Part shown: piece by piece, positions 12,600-22,140 of the stretch
Layout of the letters: each line of letters begins with the position of its first letter
Position numbering within the stretch: position 1 is the stretch's first letter
From: Monomorium pharaonis
Taxonomy: Eukaryota > Arthropoda > Insecta > Hymenoptera > Formicidae
Direction: 5' to 3'
DNA: 64,000 nucleotides
NCBI RefSeq assembly: GCF_013373865.1
Contig: NC_050471.1
Location: 806,001 to 870,000, forward strand
Notes under the pieces: model-generated
The model's input: the letters and a program-made list of their open reading frames with translations, nothing else
Told to the model about the DNA's origin: nothing
Database searches by the model: none
Made by a program: the position numbers and the translations under genes

Positions 12600-13093
12600 A
12601 ATTAAAATCAGCGGCCGCAAGTTAAACCTATCTCTCGAATCTCCCCGCGGGGAGTCCGGGTATGTGGATGTATCATTTAACGTTGCGGGGGAAGCGCTTT
12701 GCGCGTCCGAGGGTTAATTGTGAAAGTAAAGCGCGGGGGACGTCTCTCTAACTACTCACCACCCCCGCCCTCCGTCTACATTGCACGCGATAGTTCTTGC
12801 ATTGTGATTCTCGCTCTTGGCGGCGGAGAACTTGGCCGCTTTAATTGAGTCGCCCGCATTTCGCGAGCAAACCGCCGTTCCGCACACGTGCTGTAGACAA
12901 GAGGACATTAACGGAAGTTTCACCTTTGCGCGAGGAGTCTTTCACACGTGACGCATTCGCTCGTGGCAAACTGGATTAACACGGAGAAGTAATATCCTTA
13001 CCTATCTCTTTCTTCTTTGTCCTCGCATCCTCCACTTTCCTCTCTCCTTCCGCCTTTATTCCAATAATCTCGTCGCCCCGCCTCTTTCGGACG

Positions 13094-13135
13094 AACCAAC
13101 TATATAAGTGACCGCAGATACACTCCCGCGAGATT
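13094..13135 (+). promoter_or_regulatory. Candidate core promoter (TATA-like)
   Basis: TATATAAG at 13101, with a GCCCCGCC box about 25 bases upstream, is followed at the expected distance by CAGATACACTC-like initiator sequence in a CpG-rich island. It lies about 950 bp before the candidate exon at 14067. This is a motif match only. No donor linking a first exon to that exon was found. Confidence 0.25.
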
Positions 13136-13596
13136 TACGGCCGCGCGCGTTTCTTGGATTACAGAGTATTCTGAACTTGCGCGCGAACCGCGCGAGTCGA
13201 GCGCGGTTGCTCGTAAAATCTTCGCGAAGAACGGGCACGCGTCATTCGTTACTCGAGAACAGCCGTAAAAGTTCTATACGCGTGGCGCATCCGTCTGTTG
13301 TGTGCCTCTCTGTAAATGCAATCTGTAAAATAAGGACCCTTCTCATCTCGATCCCTAGCCCGTCCTTTCTTCTCTCCAAGCCTTCTCGTGCCCGTCGGTG
13401 TACGGAAAATTGGAGTGTAGAAGGAAGAAGCATGATCAATAATTCTCTATCGTAGATTAAAAAAGAATTAAATTAGCCTCCTCCCGTTAATTAGTCAACA
13501 TTAAATAGAGCGGGTGGCTATTAAGTAAATTCTATTCATTCTTGAGCGACGAAGTCCCCGAAGTATTTTGCATGACGCCGCCATCGTGGACGAATG

Positions 13597-13929
13597 TTAA
13601 AAGGGGAAGGACTTCTTAAACATTCCTTGTGCTCTTTCGCTTCCGGCCCGCGCCGTCGTCGTCGGGATCGAGTTTAACTTTGCTAATATACTTTTGCGCC
13701 CCGCTGCATAGAAGCGAGATGTATCCGCGTTCCAGTAATCGGCTGAACTTCCAGGACAAGCGAGTGAACTTCGAATGAATAAAGTTTGCGGACCGGGGGA
13801 AAAAGTAGACCGCGCGCGCCGCACTTCTTCTTTTCCTTTGTTTTCGCGGAGCCGTTGATTAATCGATGATAATACGTCAACTTTAGCGTCGACTAACTTT
13901 AAGAAATAGCCCTTAAGTGGCGGCGGCAT
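13597..13929 (-). CDS. Unrecognised ORF of 110 aa (low confidence)
   Basis: This ATG-initiated frame lies in the largest GC-rich island near the candidate exon at 14067. It starts MPPPLKGYFLKLVDAKVDVL and ends QGMFKKSFPF. Residues 35-60 are basic and proline/serine-rich. No domain is recognised. About 600 bp farther along the minus strand is a strong donor (AGAGATAG/GTAAGG at 13002), so a minus-strand transcript is conceivable. Confidence 0.2.
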   Translation of the reverse strand: MPPPLKGYFLKLVDAKVDVLSSINQRLRENKGKEEVRRARSTFSPGPQTLFIRSSLACPGSSADYWNADTSRFYAAGRKSILAKLNSIPTTTARAGSERAQGMFKKSFPF

Positions 13930-14066
13930 GCTAGCGGCGGCATGAAACTTATCCTTCGGAAAATGTCAGATTAATTGGCATTTTGCTTGTGACATTCTCT
14001 TATATGAGAATAAACGCGTGTAAACGAGATTTATAAATTTAAATAATTTATTTCTTCAAATTACAG

Positions 14067-14161
14067 GTCTACGCGGTGCCTGTGATAAAAAACAACTCAA
14101 AGTCATTCAAGAGATTCCATACTGAAATCAAATGCTGGCAACATTGAGAATTGCGATTATT
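14067..14161 (+). CDS. Candidate spliced exon with a start codon near its 3' end
   Basis: Seen: the exon is preceded by TTATTTCTTCAAATTACAG and followed by the strong donor GTAAGTATG. All three frames hold a stop, so it cannot be an ordinary internal coding exon. An ATG at 14132 runs in frame for exactly ten codons (MLATLRIAII) to the donor at phase 0. Inferred: a 5' UTR/first-coding exon beginning a signal peptide or signal anchor is the simplest reading. If the donor is not used, the frame continues hydrophobically (VSMLFGIV) and stops after 25 codons. Alternatively the first frame from the acceptor (VYAVPVIKNNSKSF onward) ends at a TGA after 26 codons, which would make it a terminal exon. 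The GC-rich island just upstream (12600-13960), with a TATA-like TATATAAG at 13101, could be its promoter, but I found no convincing first-exon donor there. The gene is not identified. Confidence 0.35.
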
Positions 14162-14519
14162 GTAAGTATGCTCTTTGGAATTGTTACGGAAATGCAACTA
14201 TACATTTAATGTAAAATCAATGTGATAAGTTGCACTGGAGATAATCCAATAGCGTGGTTTTTATGCTCCCTGATGTTTGTTTTTAAATTGATATTACTTC
14301 AATAATTTAACCCAGCATGCATGTTTAAAACTCGGGACGCAAAACGTAAAAAAATAATATGTATTTGTGTACAAATTTTTTTATGGTGCTGTACTTATGC
14401 CGTCAGACAACAAAATAACTAAAAAAATATATGTACAATTATATATTATTTTATTTTCATTATTTAGTTTCTATTATTATATTAGTGTTTTATATAATTT
14501 CTGAATTCTTCATATTTGA

Positions 14520-14643
14520 AAGGCTTTATAATCAATATTTCTGTTGGCTCTCTGTTTGCTAATGGGTCTTTTATTACTGCTTCCTGATTCTTTTATTTTT
14601 GTATTTTTGTATTAGCAATAAAGATTATTATTATTATTATTTG
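14520..14643 (+). mobile_element. Probable 3' tail of a non-LTR retrotransposon
   Basis: The stretch ends in GCAATAAAGATTATTATTATT, that is, a polyadenylation-like AATAAA directly followed by an (ATT)n tail. Known: many insect Jockey/CR1/R1-type retrotransposons end this way. Upstream is T-rich sequence with TTTTTGTATTTTTGTATT. No reverse transcriptase frame is visible, so only a short 5'-truncated copy would remain. A chance AT-rich run is possible. Confidence 0.4.
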
Positions 14644-14794
14644 TATGTAAATATTATATTATATAAATGTATAAATGCATTTATATAATACATATATGTT
14701 ATAATACATATGATATTTATATACTATACTATAATATAATACAATATTTTAATAAATAATATTTACATATTTAATAAATATTATTTATTAAAAT

Positions 14795-14796
<2 letters not shown>

Positions 14797-14862
<66 letters not shown>
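14797..14862 (+). repeat. (TG)n microsatellite
   Basis: There are 33 TG units, the longest dinucleotide array in the window, preceded by an AT-rich inverted repeat (TTTAATAAATATTATTTATTAAA). Alternating purine-pyrimidine arrays of this length can adopt Z-DNA. Confidence 0.98.
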
Positions 14863-14865
<3 letters not shown>

Positions 14866-15805
14866 ATGTGTGTGTACATAAATATACATTATACTTGTTA
14901 TATTATGTTCATATTATTGTTATCAAATTAAAATTTATAAAAAGCAAACAGCCTTTCTTTATTAACATATCTTTTTGAGCATCATTTGGTTTTACTTTTT
15001 ATATTATATTATTCTTTGCTTCATAAGATAAAAAAAATCTACACATGCCTTTGACGAAACAATTGCAAAGCACCGTTTAATGTTAAGCCATTTTCCGTTT
15101 AGAATAATTATTCTTCTAACTTATTTAACGAGATTTTGCCAGCTTTTTATTCTCAACGGCAAAATTAGTCGGTGGCCTTATAAAATTAAACATTCTAATG
15201 TGCATGTAGATACAATTGCGGTCATTTCCCTGGAAGAACTTTACATGTGTGAGCTTTTTAGTTTCCTCGTGCGATAATCGTCAAAAATTTCTAGCACAAT
15301 ATTCTTTCTATCTCCATCCCCGCGCACTACGTTGCATAACTGTACACGCGGCATTAATTTTTCACGATAAAGTTAAACCGTATGTTTATTTAATTGCTTC
15401 TTGCGGTTTAATTAAATTTCAGCGCTCAATAAAAAGTCCCAGATAATCCTTGCACAAAAGAGGTGGATTTCCATCCATATTTTTCTTATCTTTATTCATG
15501 GAAAAATAAAATAATGGCTCGTGTAATCAAAGTAATCGGATTTTGTAATATCTTCTAATGATAAAATTAATAATCTTCATTTCTTAATATCACTAAATAT
15601 TTAAATTTCATCTCAATTTGTTCTATAATTATTTGCGAGTTTGGAGATGATTCCTAAGAAACACGAGTTTCATAAATAATATTTTTTTTTACTAAGTGGC
15701 CATTTTTACGCAAGCATAATTTTATTGTCAATAATTATATTGTCAATAATTCTGAATACTTTTGTATCCGAAACATATTAATATCAAGACATTAAATTTC
15801 GTTTT
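14863..15805. other. AT-rich noncoding stretch
   Basis: A slightly GC-richer patch at 15200-15460 gives short frames only. No gene recognised. Confidence 0.5.
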
Positions 15806-15810
15806 AAATA

Positions 15811-16021
15811 CTTTCTAAAATTTCTAGAATGAAACATTACTCTAAAAGAGTGAAAATTGAACTTGTGCAATGTTCGAGTGATTTGTCACTCTAATTAGAG
15901 TGAAAATGCACTCGATAAGAGTGAATTTTTACTCTAATTAGAGTAACAAATCACTCGAACATTGCACAAGTTCAATTTTCACTCTTTTAGAGTAATGTTT
16001 CACTCTAAGAAATTTAGAGAG
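15811..16021. mobile_element. MITE-like near-perfect palindrome with CTCTCTAAAT-type ends
   Basis: The two halves (15811-15913 and about 15917-16021) are nearly perfect reverse complements. Pairing includes the block GAAACATTACTCTAAAAGAG, the run to TTCGAGTGATTTG, and the module CACTCTAATTAGAGTG, which is itself palindromic. The right end reads CTCTCTAAAT in reverse complement and the left end CTTTCTAAAA, both with TA just outside. The termini match the elements at 30973 and 62537 while the interior differs, so it is probably a subfamily. The high arm identity suggests recent insertion or gene conversion between arms. It has no coding capacity. Confidence 0.75.
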
Positions 16022-16329
16022 TATTTAATCAGGAGAAATAAAATTTCTATAAAAAATTTATAAAATGTAATCGTCCTAAGCTCGCAACGAAGACCAAAGC
16101 TCTTTACAATATATACGAATAAGCATCGTTTTTTTATTACTTTGGAATAATTCTTTAATTCTGGTAAAACATATTGGTACTTGGTGTCGCGTCGCTACCG
16201 CGTCGCTTAATATTGCAATTCTATTTAAATTATCTTGTCACTAAGAACATTAAGTTAGTATATTGCTTCTTAAAGTAAAGAATTTTACAATTATGTTAAA
16301 ATCTTTATCAAATGCTTATTTCTCAACTG

Positions 16330-16720
16330 AGTGAAATTGTCTGCGTGCTTTCGCGAGCTCGCATGTACATTACTTTGTAATAAATTCCAATCTTGCGGTG
16401 TAAGAGTTGCGTTTTGAGTCGACGGTATAGTCGGATCGATGCGTTGGTAAACTTTCCTGGCAACTTTTAAGCTTGTTTAAAGTGCTAACTTTTATCGACC
16501 ATTACTCACATCGAGAGGGCGGATTTTAACCGATTAGTTTGCTATCAGAATCGATAGACGGTAGATATCCGCGGTGTATAACGCGCGAAATGAAAGTATG
16601 AGAGGGCTTGATAAGTAAAATCTTCTATAGCACGAGTGGCAATATGACCAGGTTGAAGCTGACATTCAGTAGCTCCGTAGTGAGTCTCGTCGTATGAGTG
16701 GACTTTCAATTATTTATATT
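16330..16720. other. GC-enriched island
   Basis: Frames of about 40 codons on the minus strand lack a usable acceptor/donor pair. Possible enhancer. Confidence 0.35.
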
Positions 16721-16849
16721 GCGTCGTTATGCAATCGTGCCATTTATTATAAACTTTTCTTCTTGATTCTGTACTAAGCAGTAATCAGTAATAAAATTTT
16801 TTAATGCGCTGGAAAATTGCATACTCAACGAAATTTACGAGGATTTAAA

Positions 16850-17400
16850 GGTCTCTCTATGTATATGTATATAGAGAAAGTAAAGCTAAAAGGAAATATT
16901 GTTCTGCACCGCGATACAAAATCATATTTTGTTCATCGTACTTCGAAATGACGAAGTTATCGACAAGCTCAAAATTTATAAATGTTTTTATCCTTTATGT
17001 AAGCCAAAATGATTGGCATCCTTAGAGTTTTGTCCGTTTCACCAGAGGAGTGAAAGAGGTGTTGAAAAGTTAATGTCTTTTGTCAGACATCAAAGTTCAA
17101 GCTGCAGTTTGCAATTGGATCGAGAATAAATCAATTTCTTTATGCAATGAAAAATGGGGTACATAGCGTTTGAAAAATGTATTAATATAGTAAAAATGTA
17201 TTATATAGTAATTATATATTATACATTTATATATAGAATGTATGCTCATCAATACATATCGAGCAAAATCATAATTAAAACAATATGCGTTTGCCACTGA
17301 AGCGTCAAAAAATATTGAAGTAGAATAAAAAAATTGAAAGTGATAGAAAGACAGAAAATCAGTTAAATTTTAAATAATTTTAACATCTAAGAATAGAAAG
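16850..17400. other. AT-rich noncoding stretch
   Basis: No feature recognised before the GA-rich tract. Confidence 0.55.
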
Positions 17401-17505
17401 GTACGAGAAGTATGAGAGGAAAAGAGAAAGAGTTAGAGTTAGAGAGAGAGAGAGGGAGAGGGAGAGAGGGGGAGAGGGGGGGGGGGAGAGAAAGAGAGAG
17501 AGTCA
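17401..17505 (+). repeat. GA-rich low-complexity tract with 11-G run
   Basis: Imperfect GAGAGG/GGGAGA repeats include an unbroken run of about 11 G at 17476-17486. The strand is purine-only over long stretches. Confidence 0.9.
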
Positions 17506-17757
17506 ATATTGTCAACTGTTAACTTGATCAACATTTGTTTGTTGTTTGGTCATTTTTGTTCGGTCAACACAGATACCGCAAATGCAGGCCGCTAATGCGG
17601 ACGTTGTACAGGAAACTTTGTAAACACTATTGCAACTTTCATTTTCATATGCAAGAACACATCGAGCGTGACAAACAATTTAGGAAAACTTAATATTTGG
17701 CTAGTATGTCGTCATAATAAATTGACAGCATGCTAAATACAACGTTTATACAAACAG

Positions 17758-17759
<2 letters not shown>

Positions 17760-17824
<65 letters not shown>
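17760..17824 (+). repeat. (AC)n microsatellite
   Basis: About 32 AC units followed by ATATACACATATATA. Confidence 0.98.
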
Positions 17825-17832
<8 letters not shown>

Positions 17833-17880
17833 TATATAAAGTACCTGTACACATATATATGGTACTCAATATGCCCCCCC

Positions 17881-18060
17881 CAATATGGAGATTTTTCTAA
17901 TTTTTTTATGAATACAAAATTGAAAAATAAGGGTCAGATTTAAAACAAGAAACATTTTTAAAATTAAAAAAAATATAAGAAATATTTTCAATTATTTATA
18001 TAAGTATAGTAAAGATTTAAAAAAAGATAACACTTAGGCAACATTTTGATTACATATATA
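17881..18060 (+). repeat. Dispersed repeat B, copy 2
   Basis: This is the second copy of the repeat at 9716-9895. It starts just after a C-run (17874-17881) and ends in a TATATA tract. The CA microsatellite at 17760 lies immediately upstream, so the flanks cannot define ends. Confidence 0.6.
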
Positions 18061-18685
18061 TAATATATATGTATATATAATATCTGTTTGCCTCTGTCAA
18101 TTTTTGTCTAAAAAATAATTATTCATCACAAACGTATTAAACTGAATTCAAAATATTTGAATGTGATTATCGAATAAGTACGTGGAAAGAACTATTGTAG
18201 AATGCCTGAAAATTTTTGCTTAATCTGAAAATTTAATTTTATTAAATCCTTTAAAATTATTATAAAGAAACATAATAAAAATTTAAGCATAATAAGCAAT
18301 ATCGCAAAAAATTAAGACTCTGCCTATCAACTTGAGAGCTACATAATTATTTTGATAATCTAACAAAACTATTCTTTCTGTGTAAATATCAAAAACTAAG
18401 TAAAGAGATCTCTAAGAGAAAACTAAGTAAAGTTCTCACAGAAAATATAAATAATTCAAGTTTAATCTGCACTTTCATCTAAATGTTATTTAAGTACTAT
18501 GAGCGACCCGTTTAAATATTATATGATCTTCTTTCAAAGGATACTTTTTGAAAACGTAGCACGTATATCGTCACATATAAATGAGACTAAAAATTTTATG
18601 GCTGTGATTAGTTATTTATGAAGAGACAGCCGTCTCTTAGCAAGATATCTTTCAATTTAAAAATGAAACATGTTAATATAGAAAA
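18061..18685. other. AT-rich noncoding stretch
   Basis: Begins with a TATATA palindromic tract (18055-18085). Nothing else recognised. Confidence 0.55.
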
Positions 18686-19000
18686 ATGACATCTAAAATT
18701 GCGTACATTTCACGTTCGCTTTCATTTTCTTTTCCGGCTACGAAACGTATACGCTTCGTGCTCCGTTTCCACTTCGTTCTGGATAGGAAACGCTTTCAAG
18801 TCAGGAAACAGATATGTGCCGTAAAGAACCGGTATAATCGATGTTATTATATCATACGAAAAGGTGTCTCTTTTGTAAAGAAAGTGATTGGGTTCCGCAT
18901 AAATCGAAGTAAACCGTTGTACGCGGATCGTGTGCACGGTATCGGGCTAACGCGAATTCACCACCGTTTCGCGCCCGCATATATCCCCGCGATGCGGTAA
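18686..19000 (+). CDS. Unrecognised basic ORF of 104 aa (low confidence)
   Basis: The start context GAAAAATGAC is favourable. The peptide starts MTSKIAYISRSLSFSFPATK and is strongly basic throughout (IRFVLRFHFVLDRKRFQVRK, NRYNRCYYIIRKG). No domain is recognised. It lies in a moderately GC-rich island and overlaps open frames on the other strand. Confidence 0.17.
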   Translation: MTSKIAYISRSLSFSFPATKRIRFVLRFHFVLDRKRFQVRKQICAVKNRYNRCYYIIRKGVSFVKKVIGFRINRSKPLYADRVHGIGLTRIHHRFAPAYIPAMR

Positions 19001-19111
19001 ATATTCGTTTTCCCGGCATTTGCCGAAGCTCATTGCGCATGCAAACCGTCCGCGTATAAATTTATATAAAATTATATCTCTCTTTGAACGTGTCGTTCGG
19101 ATTTACGCGTT

Positions 19112-19156
19112 GTGTGTGCGTGCGTGTGTGTGCGTGCGTGTGCGTGTGTGTGTTTG
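19112..19156 (+). repeat. GTGTGC-type alternating repeat
   Basis: Interrupted GTGTGCGTGC units form an alternating purine-pyrimidine tract ending in GTTTGCGCG. Confidence 0.85.
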
Positions 19157-19296
19157 CGCGTTATTCTTTGTTTGCAACGCCAATACTTTTCTCGATATGC
19201 ATCTGATAAATCCGACGTGACATTAATCTGTCGCACAGTACGTACGCCGTATGTTAAAATTTTACCCGCGAGCAAGATTTTTCAGATATTTTTATG

Positions 19297-19866
19297 AATT
19301 TCAAATTGACTTTTTCTATTGCAAAGTTCAGGCGCCAATATATTTCATTATTAGTAAGCGTTTGGAATGCAATTAAATAAAGTTTTATTATACGCTCAGA
19401 TTTGATGGTGGATATTAAAGGTATATATAAAAAAAGTTGCCAATATATATCAATATAGGTCTTCCAAAACATCATTTTATTTTTCGGAAGCTAAACATTG
19501 TACTTTATTATTTATGCTATCATTTTTTTCCATGATTTTTGGTCGAATGCAAAGTAAATATTCTATTTCTCAAAAATTTGGTCAAAATTTTTATTATAGA
19601 TTTGATGCTACTAAAGTACTAATTAACAGAAATATTTCAGAAATTATTTGTATGGTCGTAACAGAGAGAAAATAATATTTTATGTTATAAAAAGTTCATT
19701 CAAAGTAAAAAATAAAGTTGTATTTTATAGTTAAAAATGAATAAACGAGTAAAAAATTTCGGCGGAGGGTCGAATCCCGTTCTCCCGAATAGACTCATGT
19801 AACAATTATAATTTTCCCAGTTAAAACAAGTATAAATATATAGCTGGCAAAAATGGCCATAAATTA
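19297..19866. other. AT-rich noncoding stretch
   Basis: Contains an isolated GGGTCGAATCCCGTTCTCCCG patch at 19767-19787 but no tRNA fold around it. No gene. Confidence 0.5.
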
Positions 19867-20292
19867 CACAGAACCACAACATTTTTTTTAAAGTTTACTT
19901 GGACCAAACCAGATATTTCTTATGGATTTTAGATTGCTGAAATCGAATCCGAAGCCTGTTTAACTCCATTACGTTAGATTTTTTATTTATCTAAGAAAAA
20001 AAAAACACTAAAATCAGGGATTTTATGTGGGTAATTTGAATGTTAATATGTTTATGGGTTCATGGGTCTAAGGTTTATGGGTTTATGAATTCATGAGTAA
20101 ACGAGCAGTGTTTCAAGTGATGACGACCTGTTACTTGGTGTTTTTATTCCTGATTTTGGTGTTTTTTCTCGAATAAATAAAAAACCTAACGTGATGGAGT
20201 TAAATAGACTTCGGATTCGGTTTCAGCAACTTAAAATCCATAAGAAATACCAGGTCTGGTAAATTTTTAAAAAAATTTCGTGGTCTGTTATA
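19867..20292. mobile_element. Foldback element with arms of about 150 bp
   Basis: The left arm (about 19867-20025) and the right arm (about 20140-20292) pair as imperfect inverted repeats. They share TATTTCTTATGGATTTTA, AATCGAATCCGAAG, TTTAACTCCATTACGTTAG and the AAAAACAC-AAAATCAGG blocks. The loop (20046-20100) contains short TTTATGGGT repeats. The outermost matching motif is ACAGA-CCAC. No ORF or clear target duplication is visible. Confidence 0.7.
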
Positions 20293-20329
20293 ATTAAATT
20301 GTGGTAATTAAATTGAAACTTTCTTTTCT

Positions 20330-21379
20330 CAGTGTGCGTTTATTATTGAAACGTTGCGTCCGAAATTTCTCCCACAAAAGGATACTCGACTTCAAACACA
20401 CGTAAATTCCCGTCATTAAAATTAATCCTTACGAGATACTTCTCGAGGCGTCGAAATCTAATCTGCATCTTCTGTGTTCCGCTTCACGCTGCAGATGTGC
20501 CCACAGCGCCAATTACGCTTTCGGGTTAGCAGCGATACCGCCTTTTACGAAGGAAAAACATCTGGGGACGCGGAAATCCCCGGAATGGCACGTGAAGGAG
20601 CCATAAAATCGATATTGTAACGCGACAGACTATCTCGCACGGTAACGAACCGCTCCCACATCGGCGGGAGTAAATCGCAGATCGTACGCGTATCTATAGG
20701 ATATACGTGTAACAAACGAGCCGCCCATCTTTCTCTCTCTCCTCGCTTCCTTCTTTCTTCTGCCTCCTGCGGGTCCTCTTCGACGCGCTCCCTTAAGTCT
20801 AAGGCCATAAAGACTGAGGATCTCCCGGGGTAAAAGGCGGCTCGTTAAGGACCGCGAGCCGATCTCTCCGCTTCCAGCGGTAAGCACGGTTGTATACATG
20901 GACCCGAGGGGGCTTACTGCACAAGAAGAGTAAAGCAAGCCGGAAAAATATCGCTGAGATAATGTGTGTGTCCATAGTACGTTCAAGGATTATTATATTG
21001 ATCAAAGAGAGATAGCCGAAACTTACGGCAGCAAAGCGAAAAAAAATCGCCGAGGAGACAAGCGTCGTATTGGCTAGAATGTAAAGGGATCGATAAATGT
21101 AACAGATAAAATGGATGACAGTAATGTGATGGTCCGTCTTCATTTCCCGCAAAGACGCTACCGATGCGTATGAAGAGACGGTATATTTTTTCGTGACATT
21201 AAGAATCCTTCAACGATCGATCAGATGGCAACGATGCGGATCCATCAAATAAACGTTAATGGCGCTCAAATACATTAAGTTGTCCAAATGACCATAGACT
21301 CGAGGGCTCGGCTAACGAGGCCGACGACTTTGCGCGCAGTCTCTAAAGTTGAAAAAGGAGATGTAATTAAAGGACTTAC
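20330..21379. other. GC-rich intronic island downstream of the TPR exon
   Basis: On the minus strand this follows the TPR exon, so it is presumably intron. It contains another minus-strand acceptor/donor pair (TTTACATTCTAG, then 47 bp, then GTAAGT, about 21036-21082), whose peptide is not TPR-like, and a donor-like TATCTC/GTAAGG at about 20440. On the plus strand a good acceptor (CTTTCTTTTCTCAG) ends at about 20332. None is convincing alone. Confidence 0.35.
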
Positions 21380-21465
21380 GAGCTAACGAAGGTCGGAAAT
21401 GAATGGCCCGTTGATAACTCAAAATCGCTTCGTCGTAATTCTTTCTGCCCTGCTGCAAGATGCCC
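21380..21465 (-). CDS. Internal exon encoding a TPR repeat, TMTC-like protein (partial)
   Basis: Seen: on the minus strand a CTAAC branch-point-like motif and a pyrimidine-rich tract end in TTACAG just above 21465, and the exon ends at 21380 against GTAAGT. The 86 bp start with the last base of a split codon, encode 28 residues, and end with the first base of another. The peptide begins GILQQGRKN and continues YDEAILSYQRAIHFRP then SLA. It matches the TPR pattern, with the helix A Gly, the Y-D-E-A turn, the Y-Q-R-A-I of helix B and the closing R-P. If the split codon is Leu, the repeat would start N-L-G-I-L as usual. Known: TPR repeats form helix-turn-helix protein-binding arrays. TMTC proteins pair an N-terminal multi-pass ER membrane region with C-terminal TPRs and O-mannosylate cadherins in the ER lumen. 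Inferred: the A-I-H-F-R-P-S-L-A ending suggests a TMTC1/2-like protein, but OGT, IFT or BBS-type TPR proteins are not excluded. No neighbouring exon was recognised, so the flanking introns are probably long. Confidence 0.72.
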
Positions 21466-22140
21466 CTGTAACGGAGAAACAAAGTCCCTTGTTAGTGCAC
21501 GTTCCAACGTTTTAAAATATATGGTTAAAAAGTGGTTACTCTTTTAACATATGTACTTTCATTTTTTCAAGCACAAACTCAATCAAACCTTTAAATTTTA
21601 GTGTCATTAGAAAGTTTGCAATCTAAATCGACAGATATATTCATGTTCATTCGCTACCCTCTTTGTTATTTGTTGATCATATTCAGACCTTGTAGCCGTC
21701 AAAAATAATAGATATATATGTATTTTATATATCTATCGGCAATTTTAAAAGTGAAAAGTTTCGCTCGTATTTACGAACACGAGCAACTAATTTGTTGCAT
21801 ATAATATAAGCTCACAATATAAAGTCATTTTTTAATTTTAAAGATGTTAAGGGAATGCTAAAGTTATCCTGTTTTACCGATTATACAGAATTAAAAATCT
21901 CTTTCCACAATTAAAGTACAGGCAAGAAAACAGTCTGCGCGTAACGATTTTGTATGAAGAAACGAAAAAATTAGTAAAATTATTCTTTTTTAATTTTTTG
22001 TACAAAATTGTTACGTACAAACTGTGTTTTTGTCTGTGTTTTAACTGTGGAAAAAGATTTGTAATTCTATGAAGACAATGAAAAGATTAATGAATTGGAA
22101 ATAATCACATTGATCGCTAAAACAAGACAACTTTAAAGAT

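Larger units (their letters stand above)
12600..13960. other. Largest CpG-rich island, candidate promoter region
   Basis: Contains CCCCGCGGGG, CACACGTG E-boxes (about 12882-12890 and 12942-12950), the TATATAAG site at 13101, and a strong minus-strand donor at 13002. On the minus strand TTTTACAG/TTTACAG acceptor-like sites at about 13313-13330 could bound an exon with that donor. Signals point in both directions, so a bidirectional promoter is possible but unproven. Confidence 0.35.

Noticed and set aside
19767..19790. T-arm-like GGGTCGAATCCC suggesting a tRNA
   Set aside because: No A box, anticodon arm or acceptor stem upstream. Isolated match only.
20333..20400. Plus-strand exon-like stretch after CTTTCTTTTCTCAG
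   Set aside because: Acceptor is strong but the donor (CAC/GTAAAT) is weak and the peptide is unrecognised. It is opposite to the TPR gene.
21036..21082. 47-bp minus-strand exon-like stretch between TTTACATTCTAG and GTAAGT, downstream of the TPR exon
   Set aside because: In phase with the TPR exon, but the peptide (PNTTLVSSAIFFRFAA) does not continue a TPR and contains an 8-T run. Kept only as a note.
21308..21343. Second acceptor (CTTTTTCAACTTTAG) just after the TPR exon donor
   Set aside because: It would imply a 37-base intron, too short for an insect, and leads to a stop after about 22 codons with no TPR similarity.
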